Notes under the pieces: model-generated
What the model was told of the DNA's origin: nothing
The model's input: the letters and a program-made list of their open reading frames with translations, nothing else
The model's database searches: none
Origin: Paenibacillus sp. OVF10
GTDB lineage: Bacteria > Bacillota > Bacilli > Paenibacillales > Paenibacillaceae
Assembly: GCA_022836915.1 (NCBI GenBank)
Contig: CP094668.1
Location: forward strand, 5,518,001-5,582,000
Reading direction: 5' to 3'
Length of the DNA stretch: 64,000 bases
Program-made: the position numbers and the translations under genes
In this document: positions 47,454-56,781 of the stretch, in pieces
How the letters are laid out: each line of letters begins with the position of its first letter
Numbering within the stretch: position 1 is the first letter of the stretch

Positions 47454-47618
47454 TCAGGGAATAAAACGTACACCATAACGACCTTTACGTGATCGATAAA
47501 CTTCAACTTCCGCCGGTTCATTATGACCGTAAATCCACCCATCCTGCTCCATACGTTTGGCCAGACATCCTGCCTGAAATTTGGTTGCATACAACTTGCT
47601 GAAATATACCCAGTGCAT
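47454..47618 (-). CDS. Small conserved hypothetical protein
   Basis: 54 residues (63 if the upstream ATG at 47645 is used). The start at 47618 has AAAGGACGAG ahead. MHWVYFSKLYATKFQAGCLA and KRMEQDGWIYGHNEPAEVEV: a compact alpha/beta pattern. Family not recognised. Confidence 0.55.
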   Translation of the reverse strand: MHWVYFSKLYATKFQAGCLAKRMEQDGWIYGHNEPAEVEVYRSRKGRYGVRFIP

Positions 47619-47683
47619 ACCGCTCGTCCTTTCCGGAGTCGTCATTTATTCCTGCTTTTTGTAGAATACCCCATTTTCATAAA

Positions 47684-47721
47684 AATAGCCGCCAAAGATT
47701 AAAATCTTCAGCGGCTATATC
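47684..47721 (-). terminator. Terminator of the five-gene ABC operon
   Basis: On the minus strand ATAGCCGC-GAAGATT and AATCTTT-GCGGCTAT pair, then TTTTATG. Confidence 0.82.
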
Positions 47722-47751
47722 CTGATCATGATATGACTACTTCATCAAATC

Positions 47752-49203
47752 TCACTGAAACGTAGCTTTAGGATCCTTTTTCAATTTCTCCAGCATCTCG
47801 TTTCCTTTAGCTGCCCACTCACCAAGTGCTTCTTTTGGTGTCTTTTTGTTTTCTAGCACTTGGTTGAAATATTCCATACCTTTTTCATTTACTTGCCATA
47901 AACCTGGGGATTTTTGATACATTTTATCCAGATTGGTATTTGTTGGCGGAATCGGCTTCAGCGCATAGAATGCTTGAATGTTATAATCCAGGCCGTCTTT
48001 GGGCTTAATGAAGCTCTTACGTGATACCATCTCATAGCTGCTGCGTGCTTTGATCTTAGCCCAGTCCTCACTGTTCATGTACTTGATCAGCTCCCACGCA
48101 TCATCCGGGTTCTGAGCCGCACTATTAATCGCCATGAGGTTGCTCAGGTAGATGCTGCCTCCAATTTCAGGAGCTTCCGGGTGAACTGGAGGTGTTACAA
48201 CATCCCAATCCACTTTCGTAAAGTCTTTCATTTTATCCGCATTTTTATTCGCATCAATTAATTGATTAATATAGCTGTAATCACCAATAACCATGGCTGA
48301 CTTGCCGCTCAGGAATAGGTCACCCTGTACCGGATCGTATCGTCCACTCGGATTCTGATCTTGTGGTTCGTCACCTTTAGGAATAACTTTGTCAATCGCA
48401 AGTTTGCTGATGGTGCTCCATACTTTCTCCCATTGAGGAGAATCTACTGTCATCTTCTCTGCTTTGTCATCAAACGTCTTCAGCTGCAACGAGCTGTAGT
48501 ACTGTTGCATGGAGTAGTACGGCGAACCACCCTGATATGTCGTGAAGGAGAAACCAAATACATGGTCTTTACCTTCACCTTTCGTTAGACGGGTACCCAG
48601 ATTGAAAATATCGTCCCATGTCATGTTGTCCGTTGGCGGTTCCACGCCTGCTTTTTCAAACATACCCTTGTTATAGAACAAAGCCGATGAAGAGAACGTT
48701 GGTGTCAATGCATAGATGCTCTGATCCCCAAGGTCCTTAATTCCCTCCAGTACACTAGGCACGATATCACTGGTATCAAACTTATCTTCCTGCATCAGTG
48801 GGTCCAGCTGTTTCACCAGATTCTCCTGAATTAATGATTTCACAGTGGCGGTATCGGCCACGATAACGTCAACCGGGTTATCCCCAGTCATAATCTTCTT
48901 CAGACTCTCCATCGTATCCGGGACTTCCGGCTGTTCTTCCGTGTTGCCATAACCATACATGCTGCTCTGATCAACAGCAGCTACAATTTCGATGGTTACA
49001 TTGGGATGTGTCAATTCAAAAGCATCGGTGAATTGCTGACGGAAGTAACTGTCATCCTGTCCTCCCCACAACGTAGCCACACGTAATACACGCTGCTCCG
49101 TATCCTTGGCCTCACTTGCCGTACAGCCAGCAATCAGCGGCAGTGCTAGCGTCGCAGTAGCGATGACAGCCAGCACACGTTTTCCCCATATACTATTCTT
49201 CAT
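47752..49203 (-). CDS. Family 1 extracellular solute-binding lipoprotein
   Basis: 483 residues. Lipobox LIAGC near residue 27 after signal VLAVIATATLALPL. The fold is that of sugar-type binding proteins: RVLRVATLWGGQDDSYFRQQ start, VDVIVADTATV, YALTPTFSSSALFYNKGMFE, WDDIFNLGTRLT, and GKSAMVIGDYSYIN. Usually such proteins serve importers with two MalF/MalG-type permeases, but here the gene is last in a unit with an FtsX-type permease, 20 bases after the second ATPase. Its ligand, and whether it works with that permease, are unknown. Confidence 0.88.
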   Translation of the reverse strand: MKNSIWGKRVLAVIATATLALPLIAGCTASEAKDTEQRVLRVATLWGGQDDSYFRQQFTDAFELTHPNVTIEIVAAVDQSSMYGYGNTEEQPEVPDTMESLKKIMTGDNPVDVIVADTATVKSLIQENLVKQLDPLMQEDKFDTSDIVPSVLEGIKDLGDQSIYALTPTFSSSALFYNKGMFEKAGVEPPTDNMTWDDIFNLGTRLTKGEGKDHVFGFSFTTYQGGSPYYSMQQYYSSLQLKTFDDKAEKMTVDSPQWEKVWSTISKLAIDKVIPKGDEPQDQNPSGRYDPVQGDLFLSGKSAMVIGDYSYINQLIDANKNADKMKDFTKVDWDVVTPPVHPEAPEIGGSIYLSNLMAINSAAQNPDDAWELIKYMNSEDWAKIKARSSYEMVSRKSFIKPKDGLDYNIQAFYALKPIPPTNTNLDKMYQKSPGLWQVNEKGMEYFNQVLENKKTPKEALGEWAAKGNEMLEKLKKDPKATFQ

Positions 49204-49223
49204 TTCCCAGTTCCCCCTCTTAA

Positions 49224-50087
49224 TTATCTTGGCGGTGTAATGACAATACGTTCACCGTCAAATTCCAATGTAGCCCGGTTATCAATGGATAAGGCCTCCA
49301 GATACTCTTTTGGCACCTGAAGCCGCCCTGCACGGTCAATAATGACAAATGCTTCGTGAATGTCCGGCATACCCGATTCGGACAAGTTATGCTCATCATC
49401 CAGATTCGGGTTGCGCTTCACAAACTCGGTACTGGTCAAGCCGTCCCGAATCGCAACGATCCGGTCTACCTTGCCAGCAAGCGTCAAGTCATGGGTAACG
49501 ATGACAATCGTAACGCCAAGTTCCTTGTTCATTCTTCGGAAAATGCCCATGATTGTATCACATGTCTCGGAATCGACCGAACCTGTAGGTTCATCTGCAA
49601 GCAAAATTTTGGGACGATTGGATAATGAGATCGCAATTGCTACCCGTTGCTGCTCTCCTCCTGACAATTGATGCAATTTGTTATGCATCCGATCCTTAAG
49701 GCCTACCCACTCGAGCAACTGTTTCGCGTAAGCACGATCACGCTTGCCTCCCAGAATCATGGGAGTCTCCACATTTTCCAGTGCAGTGAGATAAGGCAGC
49801 AAGTTACGACCGTTATTTTGCCAGATAAAACCTACCGTATGACGTTTGTATTCGACCAATTGGGCATCTGTCATTTTCAGCAAATCCCAGTCTCCCACAA
49901 CAGCCGTACCAGCTGTAGGACGATCAAGCCCGCCCAGAATATTCAGCAGCGTGGATTTACCGCTACCGCTGTTACCGATGATAGCCATCATTTCACCTTG
50001 ATTGACAGTCAGGTTGAGACCCTGAAGGGCAACGACTTCCACATCGCTGGATTTAAAAATTTTGACAAGTCCTTCGCATTGGATCAC
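49224..50087 (-). CDS. ABC transporter ATPase (MacB/LolD type) with C-terminal AbrB-like domain
   Basis: 287 residues. ATPase domain in residues 1-225: Walker A GNSGSGKSTL, Q-loop VGFIWQNNGRNL, signature LSGGEQQRVA, Walker B ILLADEPTGSVD, switch VTHDL. After a spacer the last 45 residues (AFVIIDRAGRLQVPKEYLEA, RATLEFDGERIVITPP) have the swapped-hairpin look of SpoVT/AbrB N-terminal domains, an unusual fusion. Its start is 2 bases after the permease stop. It powers the FtsX-like permease. Confidence 0.9.
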   Translation of the reverse strand: MIQCEGLVKIFKSSDVEVVALQGLNLTVNQGEMMAIIGNSGSGKSTLLNILGGLDRPTAGTAVVGDWDLLKMTDAQLVEYKRHTVGFIWQNNGRNLLPYLTALENVETPMILGGKRDRAYAKQLLEWVGLKDRMHNKLHQLSGGEQQRVAIAISLSNRPKILLADEPTGSVDSETCDTIMGIFRRMNKELGVTIVIVTHDLTLAGKVDRIVAIRDGLTSTEFVKRNPNLDDEHNLSESGMPDIHEAFVIIDRAGRLQVPKEYLEALSIDNRATLEFDGERIVITPPR

Positions 50088-50089
50088 GT

Positions 50090-53011
50090 TTACCTCTCCT
50101 CTCCCATTTTGACTGCCTGGTGAACCCGCAATCTGCGAATCTGCCAGAGCAACATCGTTGCACCAATGACCAGCATCACTACGGTGACCCCATACAGTTG
50201 CAACATATCTTGCTGTTCAAACACAATCCGGAATGGAGGTACCTGAGCAGATACATTATCCGTCGTTTGCAGGAATGGCAGGAATAAACGACTGGATACC
50301 TGACCAATCCCAATACCTAGCAGGATCGATAGCCCTGCTGTGAACACCTGCTCCAGCAGCAGCATACCGCTCAGTTGTGCGCGTGATAACCCCATGGCTC
50401 GTAATACACCAAACTGCACAACACGTCCGGACAGGTTGAAGAACCAGTACAGCACGTATCCGATCAACGAGATAATTACCGATACCAGGAAACCAAGGCT
50501 CAGAATCCCGAATACGCCACCTCGTGACGGGTGTTTACCTTGGGATACCAACTCGGTGCGGACGTCACGCACAGAAGATAACTCAATGCCTTCTGCTGCA
50601 AGTTTCTCCATTAGTGGAGCTACTTTGGCATCCGGTTCCATTTTCAGCCATACCTCATAAGGAATCAGAGGCACCTGATCATAGATATAATCCAGATTCG
50701 CCACGAAGAATGGCATCTGATCCGGATACTGGGCTGGCCAGTAAGGAATGATCCCAAACACGACGAATTCAATCGCCTGTCCCTGTACACCCATGGAGAC
50801 GAGATCTCCAGTTTTGAGTTTGAACTTGTCAGCAAATTTGGAAGAGATCAATACAGCCCCTTCATATTTACCAAGCAAGTCAAGATACTTGTAGGGATGT
50901 GCCGGGAACAGATCGTTGCGGAACCACGCCACTTGAGCAAAGTCCACATTATCAATTCCGACCAGCATCCCCTGTCCGCCCGATTTACCAGAGACGATAA
51001 TATTGCCTTTGGTCTGCAGCACTCGTGCTGCATGTTCAACCCCGTCTAATCTGCGGAACACTTCAAATGGAGGTTCGGAGTAGATGACTTTGGATGGCTG
51101 CGAAGAACCGCCGCCACCTGGAGCACCTCCACCGCCATTGCCTCCGCCGGAACCACCACCAGCAGAACCTCCTCCTCCTCCATTGCCACCACCTTGTTGA
51201 CCTCCACCCGTACCGCCGTTCTGTCCGGAACCACCGGGTTTAACCTCAGGTGTTCCTTCCCACACAGTCTGCATAATCACATCAGAACCATAACGGTACA
51301 AGGTACGCTCAGTGGAATTCAGATCAATCGTCCGAGCAGCAGCCGAGTTGTACACCCCAAGTCCCAGTGTCAGTACAAGGAGGATCATCAGCGGATAATA
51401 TGAAGAAGATGAACGCGATAGCTGTGTTAATGTCAGATACAACGGGACCGGGAGAAACTTGCGACCGATCAACTGAATGAGCTTTAATATCCACGGGAAC
51501 AAGCGCAGGAAGAATAGTCCAAGCGCAAAGATAGCGAGTGCAGGTACAAAGAACAGAAATGGCTGTACCTGCAACTGATCAGTTGTCATTCCGGTCTGGA
51601 AGGTCAACATCTGACGTTCATAGAACAGGTAGTATCCATATCCAGCCAGACCCAGCAACACAACGTCTAGGAACCAGCGTTGCCATACTGGAGCACGGTC
51701 TGTCCGTGCTTGCCGCCGTTTGGCAGATACAATGGTTGCCCGTGCATAGGTTATCGCAGGGATAAGTGATGCGATGATCGCAACAAGGACCGCTGCTACG
51801 CCCAGGAGAATAGCTTCTTTTGATACACCGATCGGAATAGACTTCCGATCTACGAACGAGAGAAAACCACTTGCTGAACCGATACTCTTGGCCATAAACC
51901 AACCAAGCAACGGCCCAATAACCAGCGCAATAGCGCCCAGAAATATGCCTTCAAGCAGGTAAAGAGAGAAGATCTGCCGAGCTGAAGCTCCACGGCTGCG
52001 CAATACCGCAATATCACTCTCTTGCTTTTGTAATGACTGTCTGGCATTCATCGCAATGAAATAAAAGACCATCGCAATCATCGGTGCTGCCAAGGTAAAC
52101 AACATGGTCTGCAATTGCAGACTCTGACTGCGGAACTGCTTGAGCAGATCACCAAAGGTGATGTCCACTTTTGTATCTTTCAGCCGCTGGTACAGATCGA
52201 TATCCAGCCTTTCCAGCATGGAAGTCAGACCTGATAACTGGCTGGTTTGAATTTCTTTCAGATCAAAGGCATAATACCAACGTGAATTTTGAAGTGGAAT
52301 CCCTTTTTCCTTCAGTAAAACATCATTAAAAACCGATTCATTTACATAAAGTCCATTCATCATGCCGTCAAATCCCTGTACCCAGTAAGGGCTGTTCGGA
52401 TCATCTGCCTTGAAGGACCCCGTAATCTTCACACGTAACGTAATATCAAGGCCGCTATACACCGGATATTCCAGAATGTCACCGATATGCAGATCGTTAC
52501 GGTACATGCCCTCTTCCAACATGACTGCCTCGATCGTGTCATCTTTGACCTGGTTTCCAGGTTTCACCCCGGCAGAGTAATTCACCTGTGCATCCAGCCC
52601 ACTCATCGTACCCAGACTCATACTGCGTACCCTGCTGGCATCCACTTTGGTTGGATCTTCCGGGCTTACCTCTGTGCTGCGAATGGATCTCGAATTCACA
52701 TACGTATGAAAAGGAAACCCGATGTCGCGAGGAACATCCTCACGAATATAACGATCTACTTCGTCCAGACCCCGAGTGTCTGTCTTCACGCCACCTGGTG
52801 CCTGATAACTCATCAGCAATGAACCAGCTGGCAACCCTTCACTGTTATCCTGCAGCGTCTGCGCGACAACCCGTTTCAGCGCACCATCGGCATACATTGG
52901 AATACTGACGGTGAACGCTACCGCCACAATCAATCCGATCAGTGTGCTGAAGGTCATCCAGCGCGTGTTCCACATTTTGCGGAACAGCAGCCGAAGCAAT
53001 GGCAGCCCCAT
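50090..53011 (-). CDS. Large FtsX-type ABC permease with glycine-rich insert
   Basis: 973 residues. N-terminal helix (MTFSTLIGLIVAVAFTVSI), then a long outside domain, three helices of a first FtsX unit (MIAMVFYFIAMNARQSLQKQ, IFLGAIALVIGPLLGW, LLGVAAVLVAIIASLIP), helices in the middle, a second outside domain and a last FtsX unit (FGILSLGFLVSVIISLIGYV, QVFTAGLSILLGIGIGQVS). Around residues 600-650 lies a stretch of about 50 residues that is almost only Gly, Ser, Asn and Gln, probably a flexible linker. It overlaps the adaptor gene stop at 53011. Substrate unknown; MacB-like transporters export peptides or lipoproteins or act as force transducers. Confidence 0.88.
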   Translation of the reverse strand: MGLPLLRLLFRKMWNTRWMTFSTLIGLIVAVAFTVSIPMYADGALKRVVAQTLQDNSEGLPAGSLLMSYQAPGGVKTDTRGLDEVDRYIREDVPRDIGFPFHTYVNSRSIRSTEVSPEDPTKVDASRVRSMSLGTMSGLDAQVNYSAGVKPGNQVKDDTIEAVMLEEGMYRNDLHIGDILEYPVYSGLDITLRVKITGSFKADDPNSPYWVQGFDGMMNGLYVNESVFNDVLLKEKGIPLQNSRWYYAFDLKEIQTSQLSGLTSMLERLDIDLYQRLKDTKVDITFGDLLKQFRSQSLQLQTMLFTLAAPMIAMVFYFIAMNARQSLQKQESDIAVLRSRGASARQIFSLYLLEGIFLGAIALVIGPLLGWFMAKSIGSASGFLSFVDRKSIPIGVSKEAILLGVAAVLVAIIASLIPAITYARATIVSAKRRQARTDRAPVWQRWFLDVVLLGLAGYGYYLFYERQMLTFQTGMTTDQLQVQPFLFFVPALAIFALGLFFLRLFPWILKLIQLIGRKFLPVPLYLTLTQLSRSSSSYYPLMILLVLTLGLGVYNSAAARTIDLNSTERTLYRYGSDVIMQTVWEGTPEVKPGGSGQNGGTGGGQQGGGNGGGGGSAGGGSGGGNGGGGAPGGGGSSQPSKVIYSEPPFEVFRRLDGVEHAARVLQTKGNIIVSGKSGGQGMLVGIDNVDFAQVAWFRNDLFPAHPYKYLDLLGKYEGAVLISSKFADKFKLKTGDLVSMGVQGQAIEFVVFGIIPYWPAQYPDQMPFFVANLDYIYDQVPLIPYEVWLKMEPDAKVAPLMEKLAAEGIELSSVRDVRTELVSQGKHPSRGGVFGILSLGFLVSVIISLIGYVLYWFFNLSGRVVQFGVLRAMGLSRAQLSGMLLLEQVFTAGLSILLGIGIGQVSSRLFLPFLQTTDNVSAQVPPFRIVFEQQDMLQLYGVTVVMLVIGATMLLWQIRRLRVHQAVKMGEER

Positions 53012-54119
53012 TAGCGTCCCACTACTTTCTGACCTACGGTCAGACCTTTCAGAATCTCGACATCTGTCGATGTCTGCTGTCCAACTTCAACGTCCACTTC
53101 ACGCTTGCTGCCATCACTCTCCACGACTTGTACATACGTTCTTGAACCGATGGAGCGTAAAGCGGATACAGGAATTACAATTGCGTTCTCGGTACGCTGC
53201 GTTACAATTGAGACCGATAGTGGTGTGCCACGTTCCACGCCTTTTGGCATTTTTGCAAGGGTAACGATAACATACTTATCCAGCGTTTCCTTGGTTGGAG
53301 GCGTACCGCCTTCACCCGTCCCTTCGCCACTGCCGCTTCCCGATGCTTCCGCGATAGGCATGACTTTAATTTTGCCAGCGACTTTACCAGCTCCATTAAT
53401 GTCTACTTCTGCCTTCATACCCGCAGAGAACTTCTCCAGATCTTCCTTGGCAAAGGTAGCTGCCACAACCAGATTGGATGTATCCGCAATCGTAGCAATC
53501 GGATCATACGCTTTCACGGCTGCACCCTTCTCTACCTGCACAGCAATAACGGTGCCGCCAAACGGAGCAGTCAACGTGGCTTTGCCCAGTTGTTCTTCCA
53601 GATCAGCAAGTTCCTGGCGCAGTTCTTCAAAAGCAATCGTTGCTTCTTCGAACTCCACCGGGTCCATCTCATCCTTCTTGCGGAGTGTTTCCTTCATTTG
53701 AACTTCGGATTTGCGAATAGCAAGTTTCTTGCCACGGATCTCCTTCTCCACACTCTCCACATCGAGCACCGCGAGAAGTTGGCCCTTTTTCACTTTATCC
53801 CCTGGTTTAACATTTAACTCTTTGACATGCATGCCATCAAGCGTGAAGTACACCTTCTCTTCCCGCTGACTCATCATCTTGCCGCTGCCACTTACTTTTT
53901 CTCCAACGTTTCCGTCCGGACTTCATATTCCGGTTTCTTGGAGATCGTTGGCGGCGTAATAGGCGGGAGCACTTCTTCTTCTGTTTCTGACGGCAGCAAT
54001 GAGCAGCCGGACATCGTTGCAACCATTATCGCACCAAGTACAATAAGTGCTGCGCGTTTCCCCCTCTTCGGAGCGGCCCCTTTACCTGATAAATCTGCCG
54101 TCCGCCATTTCATAAACAT
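53011..54119 (-). CDS. HlyD/MacA-type adaptor lipoprotein, frameshifted in this sequence
   Basis: About 369 residues after adding one base to the T5 run at 53896-53900, which gives TLEKKVSGSGKMMSQREEKV. Start at 54119 nine bases after GGAGG, inside the end of the preceding ATPase gene. Lipobox MSGCS at about residue 41. Then a biotinyl-lipoyl-like half (VKPGDKVKKGQLLAVLD), a coiled coil (residues about 140-185) and the matching half ATLTAPFGGTVIAVQVEKG, and beta-barrel domains with ENAIVIPVSALRSIG. In Bacillus YknX plays this part with an FtsX-type permease. Confidence 0.88.
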
Positions 54120-55009
54120 GGTCCGCAACCTCCAAAATTGTAGGATCGTGTGTAGTCATACATATTGTTACTTGTTCTACTTCAATAATATTGCGGAATA
54201 CGGCCATGACCTGAGCGCCCATCTTGGAATCCAATTCCGCTGTAGGCTCATCCGCAAGCAACAATCTGGGTCTATGGGCAATGGCCTTGGCTATAGCCAC
54301 ACGCTGTTGCTCTCCCCGGACATCTCGAATGGTCGGTGCTTCACCCGTTTGGATAGTCCAACCAGATCCAGACAGTGACCAACCCTGTCCTTCCATTCCG
54401 CTCGCGGAACATCCGCCATGCGCAGCGACAGTTCTACATTTTCCCAAGCAGATAATAAGGGCATGAGTGCATATGCCTGGAAAATAAAACCGATCTCTTT
54501 ACGCCGCAAAGCGGTCCGCCGCCGGTCTCCCCAATCCTGAAGAGGCTGACCAGAGAACAGAATGTCTCCACTTGAAGGCTGATCCAGTCCACCGAGCATA
54601 TTCAGGAGTGTTGTTTTGCCTGAGCCCGATCGCCCCTTCAGCATGACCAGTTGTTGCGGATTCACTTCCATATCAATGCCTTTGAGCACATGGATAATGC
54701 GACTGCCTGTCTGGAAACTGCGATGCACGTTACGCACCTCCAGTACAGGTCCATCATATGGAGGTAACATATCCTTCTTTGGTTTGATCTTCTTCTGGGG
54801 TTCATCAACGGTGGTGACAGCAGCTGCAGCCACTTCATCCGAAGCGATTTCACTTTCAGATAAAGATACTTTACTTGTCGGGTGCGCTGGTTCACTTATG
54901 TATGTATTTTCCCCGACTCCGTCGATGCCTCCAACGGTGTTTCCCCCAGTTGATGTTCATCGCCTGACTGGCTCTTGGCAGTTCTTTTTCTGAGAAATAA
55001 ATTCTTCAT
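54082..55009 (-). CDS. ABC transporter ATPase (MacB/LolD type), two frameshifts in this sequence
   Basis: About 309 residues after adding one base at the C5 run 54943-54947 (DEHQLGGNTVGGIDGVG) and one at the C4 run 54314-54317 (EMSGGEQQRVAIAKAIAHRP). Start at 55009 or a GTG 12 bases earlier, which has AAAGGA ahead. An unusual polar extension of about 100 residues comes first. ATPase: Walker A KGRSGSGKTTLL, Q-loop GFIFQAYALMP, signature SGGEQQRV once corrected, Walker B LLLADEPTAELD, switch MTTHD. First gene of the operon. Confidence 0.85.
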
Positions 55010-55178
55010 GCCAGCAATCACGCTCATCCTTTCTTGATATCCCGATCATTTCTTCAAAAAACCTAAAATTAGAAATCTGTTCCAACCTACACTGAATTAT
55101 AAACGACCGATCACAACTAAAAGTTACAAGCTTTTTACAACGGTAGAGTGAAAAAGTTAATATTTTGATGAACAAACG

Positions 55179-55211
55179 AAAAAAGCACCCCAAAGTGCGG
55201 GATGCCTCTTG
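55179..55211 (-). terminator. Terminator of the pyr operon
   Basis: On the minus strand GCATCCC, GCACTTT, GGGGTGC then TTTTTTCG, about 90 bases past the pyrE stop. Confidence 0.85.
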
Positions 55212-55299
55212 CATATTCGATCGTTTTGCCGCTATGACGGCAATCATTACAATTTTGATACCGTTCATTCATGAACATTTTTTCGAGGTATCAATGATA

Positions 55300-55941
55300 T
55301 TATTTACCAAATGAAGAAGGATCTTCACGCCAGGATTTGAGCAATTCAAAGTCACTCTCCTGAATCGTTCCCTGAGCCAAAGCCACATCCATCAGAGCCG
55401 TGTAATTGGACAACGTCTGAAGTGGAATTCCTGCGTCTTCGAATGCTTTAACACCTTTATCCAGCTGGTAGCTGAAGATGGCAAGTACGGCGAGCGGTGT
55501 TGCACCTGCTACACGTACAGCTTCGGCTGCTTTGATCGAGCTTCCACCTGTAGAGATCAGATCTTCGATGACAACCACTTTCTGTCCTTCGGTAATCAGA
55601 CCTTCGATCAGGTTCTCCTTGCCGTGTCCTTTCGCTTTATCACGAATGTAGGCCATCGGCAGATCCAGCTTCTGAGCCACCCAAGCAGCATGCGGGATAC
55701 CTGCGGTTGCCGTACCTGCAATGACTTCTGCATCCGGGTATTGGTTACGAATAATCGTTGCAAAGGCTTCAGCGATATCGTTGCGAATCTCCGGATAGGA
55801 CATCGTTAAGCGGTTATCGCAGTATATTGGTGATTTGATGCCGGATGTCCATGTAAATGGCTGCTGTGGACGTAACGCCACGGCTTTAATTTTCAACAGT
55901 TGGGAAGCAATATGATTCGGAATCTCATTCAGTTCGATCAT
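55300..55941 (-). CDS. pyrE: Orotate phosphoribosyltransferase
   Basis: 213 residues. Joins orotate to PRPP to give OMP. PRPP-binding motif VVVIEDLISTGGSSIKAAEA, flexible loop RDKAKGHGKENLIEG, orotate site FTWTSGIKSPIYCDNR. Overlaps the pyrF stop by 4 bases (ATGA). Last gene of the operon; intact. Confidence 0.97.
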   Translation of the reverse strand: MIELNEIPNHIASQLLKIKAVALRPQQPFTWTSGIKSPIYCDNRLTMSYPEIRNDIAEAFATIIRNQYPDAEVIAGTATAGIPHAAWVAQKLDLPMAYIRDKAKGHGKENLIEGLITEGQKVVVIEDLISTGGSSIKAAEAVRVAGATPLAVLAIFSYQLDKGVKAFEDAGIPLQTLSNYTALMDVALAQGTIQESDFELLKSWREDPSSFGK

Positions 55942-56678
55942 GCGTTCAACATCTCCTTCAAAATGGTTTCTGCCGCTTCACGCGGATTGGGAGCGCCTGT
56001 AATGGGTCTGCCTACAACAATGTAATGACTGCCTCTGGCGATGGCTTCACCCGGCGTCAAGACGCGTGTCTGATCTCCCAGACCACTACCGGCTGGACGA
56101 ATTCCTGGTGTAACGGTGTGAAAAGCACTGCCACACGCTGCCCGAATTGCAGGTACTTCCAGCGGAGAAGCAACAACCCCATCCAGTCCAGCCTCTTGGG
56201 CCAGTCCTGCATAACGGACCACAGCAGCTTCCACACTTCCCGGGATGCCAATCTCGTTATTCATCGTTTCCAGACTTGTACTGGTGAGTTGGGTGACTGC
56301 AATGATCTCGGGCTTGCTAAGGGAAGGATCGGCAGCGATTGCTGCCTCAGCACCTTCACGTGCAGCACGCATCATGAGGGCTCCACCCGCTGCATGTACA
56401 TTGAACATGTCTACCCCAAGACGTGTGATACTTTCAGCACCGCCACGAACGGTGTTGGGAATGTCATGCATTTTCACATCCAGAAAAACGGAGTAACCTT
56501 TGGATTTCAACTCCCGAATAAAGTCAGGTCCTGCTGCGTAGAACAGCTGCATACCCACCTTGAGATAACAGGGAATGCCTTCAAGAGCTTGTACCAATGC
56601 TTTCGCTTCTTCCGCTCCAGGATAATCCAGTGCCACCATCAGACGGCCAGCCATTTCATTGAAACTCGCTTGATTCAT
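55938..56678 (-). CDS. pyrF: Orotidine 5'-phosphate decarboxylase
   Basis: 246 residues from the ATG at 56678 behind GGAGGGGAG. Makes UMP from OMP. Active-site motif VFLDVKMHDIPNTV (Asp-x-Lys-x2-Asp), phosphate loop HYIVVGRPITGAPNP, and TPGIRP. TIM barrel of normal length. Coupled to pyrE. Confidence 0.97.
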   Translation of the reverse strand: MNQASFNEMAGRLMVALDYPGAEEAKALVQALEGIPCYLKVGMQLFYAAGPDFIRELKSKGYSVFLDVKMHDIPNTVRGGAESITRLGVDMFNVHAAGGALMMRAAREGAEAAIAADPSLSKPEIIAVTQLTSTSLETMNNEIGIPGSVEAAVVRYAGLAQEAGLDGVVASPLEVPAIRAACGSAFHTVTPGIRPAGSGLGDQTRVLTPGEAIARGSHYIVVGRPITGAPNPREAAETILKEMLNA

Positions 56679-56723
56679 CACCAGCGCTCCCCTCCACTTG
56701 CTCATTTTTTCCGTTTTTGCCCG

Positions 56724-56772
56724 ATATAAAGGACATCCCGCCAGCCCGCAGGCTGACTGATGTCCTTCATCA
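56724..56772 (-). promoter_or_regulatory. Hairpin in the carB-pyrF gap
   Basis: On the minus strand GGACATC-GTCAGCC and GGCTGGCG-GATGTCC pair, then TTTATAT. It could weaken transcription before pyrF or shape mRNA decay; not a perfect terminator. Confidence 0.5.
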
Positions 56773-56781
56773 GAGAGTTAT

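Noticed and set aside
54957..55268. A 103-residue open frame upstream of the ABC operon
   Set aside because: It overlaps the pyrE terminator and the first ATPase gene, lacks a ribosome site and has the composition of a shadow frame.
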